A stretch of 64,000 nt of DNA, from positions 541,034-605,033 of the forward strand of contig JAMYHL010000024.1 of NCBI GenBank assembly GCA_025531455.1, read 5' to 3'. Source of the DNA: Apiotrichum sp. Y4204 (Eukaryota > Basidiomycota > Tremellomycetes > Trichosporonales > Trichosporonaceae). Position numbers and translations under genes: made by a program. Positions 44,601-57,508 of the stretch are shown one piece after another; within the stretch, counting starts at the first letter, position 1, and every line of letters begins with the position of its first letter. The notes below the pieces were generated by a model. That model searched no databases. It saw only the letters and a list, made by a program, of their open reading frames with translations, and was not told the origin of the DNA.

Positions 44601-46875
44601 CTGGATGGGATGTGGCGCCTCCCATCGTCGACCCTCGACAAACTCTGGCGTCTTTGTGCCCTCGGACTTCTTGTCCTTCCCCGGAGTGATCGCAACGCGA
44701 ACACGCAAGAAACGAAGAGACGTACCCCATGCGTACGCCAGAACGGGATCGGACGCCGCCTTGTCCCCAGACGCTGCCGTGACCTCTCCAGCCTTGAGCC
44801 ATGTTGCGCAGCCGACGTAGCCGCCATAGGGCCCTCCGGCGTCACCGCGCATCTTTCGGAACCATGTCTTCGCAGTAGGCTTCATGCCAACAACAACGAG
44901 CTTGACAGGTGTGAGGAGGGCGGAAAAGTGGAACTGGTCAGTGCTGTGAGACGACGGGCCAAGGGGGAGCGGAAGAGTGGCGAACAGGGTGGTTGCGCGC
45001 TTGTGGTGCGAGGTTATGGAGCTCGGTGCCGAACTGCTGCCTTCCGGTGGCGGGGTGCTGGGATCACCATCCAATGCCGCCGGCGCTTTGCTGTCGGGAT
45101 ATGAGCCCAGCATGCGCACGGCATCGTTCGAGTCGACGCCCATGACGCGTCCGAGAGAAAACCAAAATGCGCGTCCGTGTTCGTCGCCTGTGACAATGGA
45201 GGTGTGGCGCTTGCCCACAAAGCCAATGTGCAGTATTCGGCTGCCCTGCAAATGTCCCTCCTTGCGACCAGACATGACTTGCCGGAGTGCGAGCGCCAGC
45301 TGTGTACGCGCAGGCTTGGCTGGCATCTTGAGGTCGTAGAGGAATACGTTGCCATTGGCATGGCCGACACCAATGAATGTCTGGTCCGGACAGATGGTCA
45401 ACGCTGTAACTGCACCAGATGCAACAGTCGTCTCGTTGCCGAGCACACATCGCACCTCTTGGGCAAAGGTGTACACCTCCACCCAGCCCTTGTCGGTTCC
45501 CACGGCGATCATGCCATGTACATCCATGACGGTCGGTGTCCCGTAGTCCATCGGTGGCCCCGCCTGCGAGCTTCGCCGATGTGCTTCGTTCCGTCGGTTA
45601 AATGCATTGGCCGAAAGGTGTCTCAAAGCGTGGAACGTGAATGCGGGTCCTAGTTCCATCTCGGTCTGAGAAGTTGCTTGCAGTTCCTCGGTCTTGGGCT
45701 GCACGCCCGATATTGTTGAAAACGAATCTGAACGAGAAAGCGACAGCTGAGAGAAGTTGCTCGCTACGCGGTGAGGGACAGCACGCGTGCTCTGCAGCGT
45801 CGACGAGCTTGACACTCGGGGATGTTGGGAGCGCAAGCGTGACACGGAGGGGTCTGAGGTCAGCACGGCATGGCACGGTAGATGGCGCACGGATGTAGCT
45901 TTTTGGTGGGCCGGGGCTCTGTACTCGTCGCTCGAGGTTGATCGAGGCTGACATTGTCGACGGCGTGTGATCTGACTGTGACTGGTGTGAGATCATAACC
46001 GTACTGCATCTCACCTGCACGGCAAACTCATCATCCCCGTCGGCCTTCTCAGTGTCCTCGTCTACGCCCTCGCCCAAGACATCCCGCACCGCCTCATCGT
46101 ATCCACCGCGGCCGTTTATCGGGTGGTAGTCGGACCACTGGTCGTCGTCGTCGAGCTGCTGCTGCATGCGGAGCCCGTGACGTTTGGTCGGCGAGGGGGT
46201 CTCGGGGTGAAGGGCAAGCACCTGCTCCAAGCGCTTCTCATACTCGACAGCATCTGCTTCTCCGTCGGGCGTTGCTGTGCCGTCGTCGTTCCCATCGTAC
46301 TCTACCGCATCTGCCGTGTCCTCATCGTTGCCTTCGTGCCGCTCATCCTCGTTCCAGTCCTCGCCATGGTCCTCTGGTCGACGCCAGTAGTCGCTCGGCC
46401 CTTCCTCGACGTCCTCGCTTTCCACGAACGGTTGGTCGCTCATCTCGCGCCACAGTGGGGGTAGTCTGGAGTCCGGCGTGCTGTCCCACGCGCGGTGCGG
46501 GTGAAAGTGGTGCGTAATCATTTCTAATTCTTGAGAGGTAGTATTGTCGACTGCATCTTGATCTTGGCCTTGGGAGGCAGTGACGAGAGCTGTGTCATTC
46601 GCCTCCTCCCCACCCTCAGCCTCACCCTCACCCGAGGCACCGGCACCGGAAATGCCCTCCTCTGGCTCTATGGGACGACGTGGGGTGTGCGCGGTGTGTG
46701 AGATTGGAGGTCCAGGACTGCCCGTTGGGCTCAAAGCACTTGGGGGTCCCAGGGGGTGAGGACTGCTTGCACGCTGTGATCCGGGCGAGCTACTGCCGGA
46801 CACACCGCGCACGGTTCGCTCGCCCGTCGACGGTCCTGAGAGCGGGTGCTCCACCAGTTCGGTCGGGGAGGCCAT
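41638..46875 (-). CDS. VPS8: Vps8, CORVET tethering complex subunit
   Basis: Four exons: 46015-46875, 45891-45981, 41992-45853, 41638-41950; 1708 residues. The N-terminal 300 residues are acidic and disordered. A WD40-like propeller begins near residue 430 (MIAVGTDKGWVEVYTFAQEV; GVGHANGNVFLYDL; SIVTGDEHGRAFWFSLGRVM). The Vps8 core/clathrin-repeat region includes NEAYEHFANAGIQGIFLRRL and LCEQHGLWDALIHVYTRAM. The C-terminus has CAVCAKPWN and AHRACC and then stops, so only half of the RING seen in other Vps8 proteins is present. Vps8 with Rab5/Vps21 tethers endosomes. The first intron (33 nt, 45982-46014) is stop-free, and acceptor CACCAG or TCACAG could be used. The second (37 nt) is needed to reach the propeller frame. 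Confidence 0.88.
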
Positions 46876-47431
46876 GTGCGTCCGGATTTCAGGAGCGTGG
46901 AGTTGGGTCGGGGGGTCGTCGAGCCGCGAAGCTTGTAGAGGAGTCTAGTATTGTTGACGAGATGATATGTCTGATGGGATGCACGTTCAGCCGCGTCGGT
47001 GTTCATCCATCGAGCCACCAACGGACACCTCGCCGGACAAGTGACTAGCGGCCAAAGGGCAACGTCATGGGTTCCAGGGAGGTAGGGAAGTGTAGGTGTG
47101 TCTGTTTACGTAAATTACTCTCTCTCATGTGAGATGCACGCCTTGTTTGTGCTGTCTGGAGGGACGGAATCAAACTTGTATGGATTGGCGACTGATTTTG
47201 ATTTTTCGTTTTTCTTCCGTGTGCACAATGTGGAAACAAACAATGCCCGTCAGCGTGGGCTGGGCTGGTCGCGTTCAATCTGTGGGTGACCCTCGGTACC
47301 TCGCTCAACATCAACACGACAACAACACGTCTGGGAAAGGTTTCTGTTGTTGTCATTTTCATTACACACTCACATCAACACAACAACCTCTCCCCATCTC
47401 TTCCCCACATCTGCCAACGACAGGGGACAGA
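46876..47431. other. Divergent intergenic region (VPS8 / RhoGEF)
   Basis: About 555 bp containing both promoters. The RhoGEF leader (about 47300-47431) is CAACAC/CTCACA-rich. No gene seen. Confidence 0.55.
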
Positions 47432-50400
47432 ATGCCTATCGGCGCCTCACCATTCCGGCCAAAGAGCCGCGGGGCAATGTCCATTGCGCGCACGCCGTCG
47501 CCCCCGCCGCTCCCGCCCAAACCGCCATCGGCACCACGCACTGTCATCGACCTCAACTCTTCCACAGGCTCTTTTGACCGCTCCTCGGACTCAAGAGTAG
47601 CTCGTCGGGCCGTGTTGTGTGACCTCGTTGTCGAGCACCAGGGCGAGGAAACGAACTATCTCCTCAACCAGCTGGGCAATCCCCTCGAACCTTCCGTTAT
47701 TAAGCAGGCCAACTACACATTACCTCCTCTCACGCAGGCATCATCTGCCGAAAATGATCGGTCATCGTGGGATCCGTCCAAGAGGGACGAGATGGAAAGG
47801 AGACTCCAGCAGCTCACAGAGGAAATGGTCCGCACGGAACGCAGCTATGTCTCACGCATTGAGGCACTTCAAAAGGTATGTTGTGGAGCCTAACTATGGC
47901 CCACGCGGGAAGTATCCTTTGTTGACATTTTAGTATTATGCCGCTCCGCTCCGCTTCTTCGCAAAGCAGGGCAATACTGTCATCATCCCAAAGTATCACG
48001 CCAAAACCCTGTTTGGTAACATTGACGCGGTGCTGCCGGCAGCACAGACCTTTTTGCGCGACCTTGAGGAGCTCTGGGCCACGGGTCAAGCATCTACTCA
48101 GTTGGGAGATTTATGTTTGCGCCATGTACGTATCTCAGGTTGCTGCTCGGCATCTGTTGTGTGCTGACACTTTGCAGCTCAAAACACTCCGAACACTTGA
48201 GCCGTACGGCACATACATTGGCAACCAAGACGAGGCCCAGAAGATCTTCCAAGATCTGTACAGGAATGACAAGAGCTTTGAGAAGTTTGTCGACACGACC
48301 AAAATGCAGACGACAGGCATCGGCAACATTGGCCTGCGCGAACTGCTCATGGAGCCCGTCCAGCGTATCCCGCGATACACCATGCTCTGGCAATGTGAGT
48401 TGTGTGTTTTTGCAACGACTTTGCTAACCCTAAGCAATGGCAAAATGCATGCCGCCTCTGTCGGAGCACCGTTCAAAACTTCTTGAATCAATCGATATTG
48501 TGTCGCGCATTGCGCGTTGCGAGGCCGACGAGCAGACCGTCAGGGCGACCGTGATGTACTGCCTTCAGCGCAACATTGATGGCATTCCGGTCAGTTTCAT
48601 TTCCTATTACCGACGTGAACTGACCCTCAGGCGTCTATCTTCTCTAATCATCGCAACTTCATCGACTCCATCGATGTGGAGGAGCTTTTTGGAGAAGCGA
48701 GTTTGGGAGGTGGCCGCGCTACTCCGCGTGCGCTCAAAACCGCAACCGGCACCCCGACGGAAGGGCCGTCCATCTTGCACTGCACGCTCTTCCTGTTCGA
48801 TGACCAGCTCATCATTGCGAAGCGTCCATCCTCGACTGTATCTGGACGCAAGATGACCGGCCTAGACGACATTGCCAAGCTTGTCAAGTCTGGCGGTGGC
48901 GTCGCAGTCAAGGAGAAGGACGGTACGAAGAAGGAACGTCTTAGCTTCCGCGGTGCCATCGATATCCTGAAGCTCTCCGGCATGGACCTTGGCGGTGGTG
49001 GTGAGTGCCCACCAACTTGTGCCCTTACTGATTTCAGACTTCCAACTGATGTTCGAGGGCCATTCGCGGGCCACCCCGTTATTTGCAGATCAGTCAGAAA
49101 GGTGGGCTGGCCGCCCACTGCGAAGCTACAGCACCATACAACCTCCCTTGCCCGTGGGCCATGACCCGCAGCAGTGCAGGAGTGATAAGAACCGCTTTCT
49201 GGAGAACTTGTGGGCTGCGCAGGCGCTGTGTCGCACTCATCCTCGTCACAAGATGGTCGAGCCCGTGTGCCGCGCTCTCGTTTCCGAGGAGGACGTTGAT
49301 TTGCACTCGGAGCTCATGCGCGTCAAGTTGTATTGGAACCTCTGGGACCGCTCCAGCTGGACCACGACCGAACGCAAGATCAGCATTGTCATTCAGGTTA
49401 CCGAGGATGAGGACGCTCAAGAGCTGAGGCTACCTCAGGAGGGTGGGCCTGCGCTGGTTATCCGCCTTGACGTGATGCCTGGAGCCGTTTGTCGCCTCCA
49501 GGCCGTAACCAACACCGGTAGCCCTGTGTTCCGCACAGCGACGTCAATAGCTGAGGTGAACGACAAGATTGTTGAGGCTAGTGAGTGCCACGGCTGGCAG
49601 GGGACCGAAACCTTCACTGACTTTCAGTCAACGCGGCGGACTTGTTGAAAGTACAGTTGCCCAGGACATCCACATCCACAACAAACACGGCGCAATTCAG
49701 CAAGAGAGCTTCCCGCTTTGGCAGCGACATTGCGCGTAACCTCTGGGGTAACACAGCTTCGTCCCGCGGCGCGTCTTCCGACACGCTCGGTGGAGCCAGC
49801 ACACGAACAAGCCACACGTCCTTCAAGAGCCGGTCGCTCGACGTGGCGGCCAAATCGAGCGATATGCTTTCCATCTCGTCCGTGTCTACCGGCGGTCCCA
49901 AAACGCCCAAGTCCGATCGGTCGCCAGTCTCCCCCTCGTCCCCTGTCTCGTTCACCGAGGCGCTATCACAGCCGGGCCATGGGCTGGGCGTGCCCAGCGA
50001 TATCGAGGAGCCGTTCGCCAAGGAGCCACAGACGCCGTCCAGGTCAAAGTCGCCCGTTGCCAAGCCACTGCTCTCGCCAATCAAGCAGCACACGCCGCTG
50101 AAGCTAACATCGTCGCCCTTCAAGTCCCCACAAAAAGATAACGCGACACGTCAGGGCGCGTCAGGATCGCAGCCGATAGTTACTTCTCACGTCGCGGCTA
50201 TGCGCCAGGAGTTTGAGCGGAAGATGAACGACTCGTCGCTCGAGACTTGTGAGTGTTTTGAACCATAGCTTCTATTTCAAGCTGACCTGGAGTGACCACG
50301 CCGCGATCATCCCCTGCCGTTCGGAAGTCGCCGTCCCCGTCCCCGTCACCACGGCCGCCTACTGGAATGCGCAACCGACTGCCTGTGTCGACACTGGCTG

Positions 50401-51926
50401 CAAGTGTCTTTCAACAGGAGTGTCGGGGCCTGTCCCGCGACTCTTCGGTCACCTCCCTTCCTGCCTCGCCGACAAGGAACGACAGCCTAAGTCGGTCGAA
50501 CACGATGTCTCCTCGTGGTCCTCGCCCTCGTGGCCCGGCGGCTCGTGGTGGATACGTGCCACCGCTACCCCCACCGAGTGTGACGTCTTTGGCCCGCAAC
50601 ACGCCTTTGCCTCCATCTGCGCCAGGCTCGACCCTTAGCCAGGAGATCAGCCGCCAGCCAAGCTTGGCGTCACGCGTTCACTCAATGGGTGTTCAATCGG
50701 CAGACCACACCAGTCTCATGTCCAACTCTGGCCACTCTGCGCCCAGCAATGGGCACCACATTGACCTGGGATCAGACGTTCAGAATGTCGAGTCGCTTCC
50801 TGAGGAACAGGCTGTCGATGAGGCACAAGCGGGTACCAGAACTAACGGGCATGGTATCGGTCTTGGAGCTCCCCCGCGCCGCGCTAATGACGAGAACATT
50901 CCCCCGGAGAGGATTGTTTCGCAGAAGCGATCAAACGAGATTGACGACCAGTCGTCGCCTCGCAAACGCTCGTCCAGCAACAGCAGCTCGATCGTGGCGC
51001 GCGTGGGCAGCGAAGGGCCGGGGTGCGCCAAGCTGTCCGCCGCTGCTCCTCGGCGATCGTCTACCAAGGTCAGCAGCCGCAAGCCGCCGTCGGCAATGGC
51101 CACGCGGCGGCAGGTCTCGGCGCTCAGCACCACGAGTCTGCACACGCTTGAGACGGCAATCGACGACACGGACATTGTAATGAGCGATCACCCGGATATT
51201 CTTTCCGCCTCAGACTCGGCACGTCACCACATCGCCGACGCGCGCAAGCTCTCCCGCCGAATCAGGATGGATGCTGCAACGATCCGCAAGATATGCTCCC
51301 CGGCCGGGACAGGAGCCCCTGGTGGACTATCCCGTTCGCCCTCGGTATCCGAGCTGGGCCCGCGGCCCAACATTCACGCAACGCTTATGGACCCTCGACA
51401 GGACATGGCGCGTGCCGATATGCGCGACATGGACGAGCTTGCGCGTCATATCCAGTCTGCTGGCGAGAAGCTCGAGGATCAGTGCATAGCCTCCCTTGCG
51501 GACTCTGAACGCGTGCGCATGCTCGCGCGCCAGGTGCACGAGGGCAATGAGGCGTACGAGGGGACTATCAGTACTCTCGAGGCCCAGGTCGAGCGCGCCA
51601 AGGAGCGCGAGGCCCTTCTTGCTGATCAGCTTCGCAGGCGGGATCTGGAGCTGGAGGAGATTTACAATGTGAGTTCAACGTTTTGTTTCGAGACATAAGC
51701 TAACATGCAGGCCTTCAATGCTGAGCTCGACGGCATGTACAGCGACGTCACCCTCCCGCGACCGGACGCTGCGGGCGCTGCCTTGCGCCGCGATTTGCAG
51801 GCAACCAAGGCTGCCCGCAACGCGCTTGACCTCGAGAACAAGCGGCTCAAGCTCGAGCTTGAGGAGGAGAAGCTGTTGCGCGAGCAGTGGTCGCAGCTGC
51901 TTCAAGCCCGCGGTCTTCTCCGGTAG
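47432..51926 (+). CDS. RhoGEF (DH-domain) protein with C-terminal coiled coil
   Basis: Ten exons: 47432-47875, 47934-48125, 48178-48394, 48435-48589, 48631-49000, 49038-49101, 49180-49580, 49628-50248, 50293-51668, 51711-51926; 1351 residues. A Pro-rich start (PPPLPPKPPSAP) offers SH3 ligands. The DH domain (about 125-330) carries EEMVRTERSYVSRIEAL, LFGNIDAVLPAAQTFLRDLE, GLRELLMEPVQRIPRYTMLW (the hallmark helix) and LLESIDIVSRIA. A PH-like region follows (LHCTLFLFDDQLIIAKRP; SDKNRFLENLWAAQAL). The rest is Ser/Pro-rich with nuclear-like basic patches, ending in a coiled coil (LRRRDLELEEIYN ... LEEEKLLREQW). It activates a Rho/Cdc42-type GTPase, probably for polarity or cytokinesis; the target is not evident. 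The intron 49102-49179 is 78 nt and stop-free, so its removal is inferred from the PH-like alignment. Confidence 0.86.
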
Positions 51927-52649
51927 AGCAAGTGGACCGAGTGAGAAGTTTGAGTTGTACACGGACACTCGGAGGATGATCAGAGGCTGTGATTTGGTTT
52001 TGTGCTTTACATGTCTTGTACAGTATCAGTACTCTGAGAGATGGATCTGATCAGATTTGTGTTAACCAGAGCGATGTGAAGATGCCAGCTACTGGTCATC
52101 ACCGTGCGCACTCATGCAAAAGTACTACTGTACATGCCAACCACGGCATGTCAAAGAGTCATGTGAGCGATCAGCACGGCTTGAACGGCAGTCGATCAGC
52201 TTGGTGCTGCAATACAGGTATCTCTGATCTCCAAATTACAATCTTATCTCGACGCCACCCAACCTATTCTCCTCGCCATCCCCTGTCGGCGACGGACATG
52301 CGGAGATGACCCGAAGGAGCTGTCAATGACGCCATCCCGCGAACCATACCCCTTCTGGGCTTCTGAACCCATTTGCCACTCATCCAAGGTGTTTGCCACC
52401 CACAGCCAGAAAATACTTCCGTCCACCCGGCCAGGCCGCCAGGCCCCAGTGACGCGCGTCTGTTACACTCTGTGATTGTCGGATCAGCCACCTCCGCCTC
52501 CCCTGCACTTTCTGCAATCCTCTCGCCGTCTGCCTTCCGAGGCCGTCGTTAGATAACCAGCCCACAACCATCACATCTCCATCACATCCCCCGTCTCTCT
52601 ATTTCTTCCCCTATTCTCTCTCTCTCCCACTCTCGCCCATGGACACAAC
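51927..52649. other. Spacer between RhoGEF and fasciclin gene
   Basis: About 720 bp. The last 120 bp (TCTCTCTCTCCCAC) are a C/T-rich leader that ends in a four-codon uORF. No other feature recognised. Confidence 0.55.
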
Positions 52650-52653
52650 ATGA
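52639..52653 (+). promoter_or_regulatory. Four-codon uORF overlapping the main start (ATGA)
   Basis: ATG GAC ACA ACA TGA ends so that its stop (651-653) overlaps the main ATG (650-652) in the tetranucleotide ATGA. This arrangement favours either leaky scanning or termination-reinitiation at the fasciclin gene. Seen directly; the effect is inferred. Confidence 0.7.
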
Positions 52654-55600
52654 GAATACCAATACTCGCCGTTTTCGCGCTCGGCGCTGGCGCAACGCAG
52701 CTCCCCCTCGCCGCCCCGGGCCTCGACCCCGCTGCCGCCGCCGCCGATGACGTTAGTGGTGGGTACCGTGCCGTGTGACTGGTCGCGCGATGTGTCCGCT
52801 GACAGCAGCCGCGTCCGAGACGCTCAACTCGCTCCTCTCCGCGTCAGACCAGCACGGCACGTTTGTGCACCTCCTCCAGCGGGCCAAGCTCGTGCCCATG
52901 CTGAGCCGGCTGAACGGCACCGTATTCGCCCCTACAGACGCGGCGTGGAAGGCGTGGGACGAGGCCCACCGCCCGCCGCCAGATGACGAGGCGCGCGCGT
53001 TCGGGTGGCTCGGGACAGCGGGCATCGACGAGTGGCTCCTCCCCGAGTCTGAGGCGCAGTCCCTCCTCGCCGGCCGTATTGCCGAGTCGCCGGGACAAGA
53101 GGAGGAGATGCGCGTCGCGGCAGATAACCAGAACTGGGCGATGCGTCAGCACCTCCTGTACCATATCCTCAACTACACGATTGCTCCGCGTGATTGGGCC
53201 CGCGACGAGGTTACGGTCGAGACGACGATGCTGTACCCGCTGTACGAGAGGCCCAAGCTCCCTCCCCGTCCTGATCCTGGGACGCCGTGGATCCCCGGTC
53301 CGGCTGATGGTCTCCTTGGGACCCATGGCCAGAGGCTGCGTGTCGCCCGCCCCGGTGGCGAGCCAGAGGGCTGTGGTGATGCGAAGCGCGGTTGCATCGG
53401 GTATGATCACCTGGGCGCGAACGGCGCACCTGTGTGGGACGGAAGCGGGTGGAATCTGACGGACGGGAATGGGACGCATCACATCATGAGCAACGATACC
53501 GGCCCGGTGGGGATCAAGTGGGGCCGGAACGGCGCAGTGATCGGCCTTGACGCCGTGATGGAGCCACCGAAGAACATGATTGAGACGCTGCACGCCACTC
53601 CCGGGCTGGCGTACCTCGGCAAGCTGCTCGACTCGCCGCTACCCCTCCCACGCCCGCTGCCGCCGTGGATCGATCGCGCCCCGCACGTCACGCTGTTCGC
53701 CGGAAGCGATGCCGCGTTTGCGTCTGCGTTCGACGACATAGAGCGCGGATATCTCGAGGGCATGTTTGGTGCAGAAGGCCTCGGGCGCGTGCTCGCGCCC
53801 GGAATGGTGCTCGCCCTTGACAGCCAGGTGGGCTGGAGCGATACGTGGAAGAAGAAGCGGACCACAGGTGAGCAAGCACGCCAACTGGAGCTGACACACA
53901 GTGTCATCGCTCTGTGGGACACTCGATGTGGCCGTCAACGACACCACTCTCACTGTTAACGGCACGGCCGCCGAGATGGTGGACATCTTCACAGCCAACG
54001 GGGTGATCCACGTGCTCCCGTCGATGCTTCTTCCCGAGAACTTTGAGCTCCTCAACTCAGCTGAAAAGGTACTCCTGTCCCGCAACGCAACCCGATTTGT
54101 CTCGCTGCTCCGCACCGCCAACCTTTCAAGCCAGTATGTTGGTGAGCCTGGGAAGAATAACACGGGCAAATGGACGATTCTTGCGCCCATCGACGACGCC
54201 ATCGAGTACTTGGACCGGTGGAATGGCGGAAGCGGTAAGGCTCCACAGCTGCCCAAGATCTCGGAAGCCGAGCACTGGCTCTCCACATTTGCGGTAAAGC
54301 CGGCAGATGCGCCCCTCGCTGCGCTACTCAAATACCACATTGTGCCCGACCGTGTGTCCCCAAACGAGCTGGAGGACGGCGACCTGCTCAGCACAGAGCT
54401 GCGCACCGCTGCACTTGGTGGAGAACGCCAGCGTCTTCATGTCGAGGTGTCTGAACGCCGCCAGGCGCGCCCCGAGTGGGACGTTGAGGATGGAGAAATC
54501 CGCTTCGGCGGCGCCATGGTGCTCGGCCCGCCTGTGAAGGTTGGCAAGAGCATAATCTACTTCATCTCGTCGCTGCTCCAGCCGCCGTTTGATGTGCTCC
54601 AGACTGCCGTCGCGGATCTGCAGCTCTCCAACTACATTGCCGCGGTGTATGCTGCCGGGCTCGAACGCTTCATCAGCCATAATGTCGGTACGACCTACTT
54701 CATCCCGCGAAACAAGGCGTTCGGCCAGCTCGGCCTGACCATGAAGTACCTCCTTCTCCCCGAGGCCCGGGACGAGCTGCGCCGTGCACTCCGATATCTC
54801 GCTGTGGAGAAGCTCATATACACCCCTGATGTCGAAGACGGCAAGACAGTGCTCAAGACAATACACGGCGGAAACCTCGTGCTCAACCGTGACGAGAACA
54901 ACACCTTCAGCCTATTATCGCCCACCAAGTGGGCTGGCCACGACTCGGGCACATCACTTCCGTCCAACGGCGACCTCCACCCTGCGCACATGACAGCGCA
55001 CAATGCGCTCGCCGAAACCGGTGTCATTCACATCATCGACTCTGTCGTCCTCCCCGCTGACATGGCTATCACGCCTGCCAAGCTCATGCGCGGGTCGAAG
55101 CAGCACACCATGGGCGAGTTGATGGTGAAGGCTGGCTTTGGATGGATTCTCGATGGCCGCGAGCCGTCGAACGATGAGTTGGAGCGTGTCGGCCTGCAGG
55201 GCACTGTCCGGCCCAAGCCCAGCGGTGACAAGGATGAGTCTGGTGAAGACGGCCTCGACCCAGACGACTACTCGATGCCGAGCTACACGATCCTGATGCC
55301 CACCGACAAGGCATTCTCGCGCCTCAACTTGACGCACTACCTCACCGACAGTGCAGCGCTGCTGGAGCTCATCAAGATGCACATCATTCCTTCCAACCTT
55401 GGCGCGGCACTGCCTAAGGCGTCGGTGGAGCATGCCCCACAACACCCGCCGCGCGACGGCCTCCCCCTCGCGCTCGAGGATGGTGTGGTGTACCCCACGC
55501 TCCTCGCACCGAGCGCACGCTATGGCGAGCTGGCGTTCCGCGCTTGGGCCGGGGACGACTGGGTTGTGGGCGTTCACAATGCGCGTGGTGGCAGCGCGGT

Positions 55601-56122
55601 CCGCGGCGGCCGCACCAACGGTGCGGGACGCGCGAGCGTGCGCTGGCGCAAGTCGCGCGAGGACGTGAAGCCCGATCCCGACTCGGAGGCGGCCGGCCTC
55701 TGGCGCGGCGGCATGACCCTGGGCGGTGGTGTCATCGTCATTGACACAGTGCTAATCCCCTACAACCCGGGATGGTATGAGCGGTAAGTAGGTGTGGTAA
55801 GATACAAGCTGACGGCAGCTGGGGCTTCCTCGTTATGATTATCCTTGGGGCGACGGCGGCGATTTCACTCCTTGGTGTGTCCGTGTGGTGGTGGTACGTG
55901 ACAGTACGCCGGAAGCGCGAGGGCTACGAGCGCGTCGCGCAGGAGGAGGAGCAACGTGAGCAGGAGCGCGAGCAGGAGCACGCGAACCGCACCTGGCGGC
56001 GCATGAGCCGCAGCGAGCAGCAGCGCCCGTATGTCCCGCCCGGGCGTGTCTTTGGGAACGGTAACGGCAACGGGCACAGCAACGGCGATGGCCATGGCCG
56101 CCACCCTGCCGAGGACGAGTGA
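52650..56122 (+). CDS. fsc1: Fasciclin (FAS1) repeat single-pass membrane protein, Fsc1-like
   Basis: Four exons: 52650-52758, 52809-53867, 53902-55783, 55819-56122; 1117 residues. A signal peptide (MRIPILAVFALGAGATQLPL) is followed by five FAS1-type modules marked by TVFAPTDAAW, TLFAGSDAAF, TILAPIDDAI, TYFIPRNKAF and TILMPTDKAF. Many N-glycosylation sites are present (NGT, NDT, NYT, NLT, NNT). One transmembrane helix lies at about 1017-1042 (GFLVMIILGATAAISLLGV), then a short cytosolic tail with RREKR-like charge and a Gly-Asn/His-rich end. Topology and repeat number match fission yeast Fsc1, a vacuolar membrane protein needed for autophagosome-vacuole fusion. A cell-surface adhesion role is the alternative. 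The main ATG gives the clean signal peptide, and a uORF overlaps it. Confidence 0.88.
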
Positions 56123-56644
56123 TCGTAAAGAACGTAGAGTGTTAATCGAATTGCCATTGTAGAGTGTGCGCATGTTGTTCGGAAATGTATGCATTGTTTG
56201 TTGCGGATGGGAATGTTCAACATGTGTGTAAGTTTCAACTTGACTAGCCACAGGATGTTACGACCTTCTGGCGTAAGGTCTTGGGAACGTGGAGTGTGCC
56301 ACACCGCCACACCGCCTCCCGTCCACTACGCACAGACGGTATCAGCCTCGTGCAAGCAGGGGCGCACCGACGCACATGTGTGAGCTCGTGCTGGGATCTG
56401 GCTAGGCAGGTCACCACAACTCGAGCTGGGAAAGCTGCAGACTGTATAGCGTGATGGACGAGGTCGCAACGCGTCCTGTCGTTGACGTTAGTTGTGTCAG
56501 TGTGCTGCGCAATAAAACAGTCTCCAGGACGAGTGAAGCGTTTAAATCCCCTAATCCAACGGTCCCCTATGCCATCCCTGTTACCTGACACAGTGGCTGG
56601 GACGGATATTCACCGCCGCCACTTATGAGGTGGCCATTCATCAC

Positions 56645-56740
56645 TCCAGTAGTCCAGGACGTCAGAAGCCAGAGCTCAGGATACCAGGAGGCCGGGAAGC
56701 TAGGAAGGAGGTCAGGAAGTCAGGACATGTCAGGAAGAGA
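56645..56740. repeat. Imperfect CAGGA/GTCAGGA repeats
   Basis: Purine-rich stretch with repeated CCAGGA, GTCAGGA and GGAAG units. The spacing is irregular. Confidence 0.5.
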
Positions 56741-57490
56741 AGGTGTAGGTTAATAAGTACAGGTTTGGGTAAAGGCTTACACCGTCCACAAAGGTAACTA
56801 CAAGGTTTGGTCTGGAGCTTGCTGGAATTGCTGGCTGGGCTGGGGCGTTAGGCAATTGGTACCGCTAAGATGCCTCGATGCTGAATTGTGGCCAGCGCGA
56901 TGTGAATGTGATTCTAATTGTGACTGTCGATGGCAGCGCGATGAGATGGGTCAGTGTGCATATGAGTGTACGCGTTGGTCGAGGATGAGACACCGCTTAA
57001 CTAACTGCTGTTGACGAAATAAACGTTCTCTTATAAACGAGAGTCAACGTGAAGTTCAAGTCCAAGTCTGTCATGTCTTCGCTGTTTATCGACATCTCCC
57101 TCGATCCCTCGAAGCAAGCGCGGTCCGTCCCAACTTCGACAAAAGGATGGACGACAGAAACGACAGAAACACTACAAACACCATTATGACGCTGCGTTTT
57201 GTCCAGATCCCGTTGAGCCCCCCACAAATGGATCACCCGTGCCTAGCCGTTCAGGGATCAAACTCAGGGCCGCTAAGGGGATCGGGAACCGGGACGGGGG
57301 GAGCAAGCAAAGCAACCACTGCACTGGCGCGCCAAAGGGCCCCTGGGAGGGAAGGTCTGTGCGCAGGGGAAGATGGGTGCTAGGGGACGCCCAAGGGGAG
57401 AGATGGGCGTTTGTTATAGGGTGCCAAGAGAATCCAACGCAAACACGTTTTTTGCGAGCGGGAACACGGGGAAACAATGCAACAATGGCA

Positions 57491-57508
57491 ATGATGATGA
57501 TGATGATG
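57491..57508. repeat. (ATG)6 microsatellite
   Basis: Six consecutive ATG trinucleotides in non-coding sequence. Confidence 0.85.
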
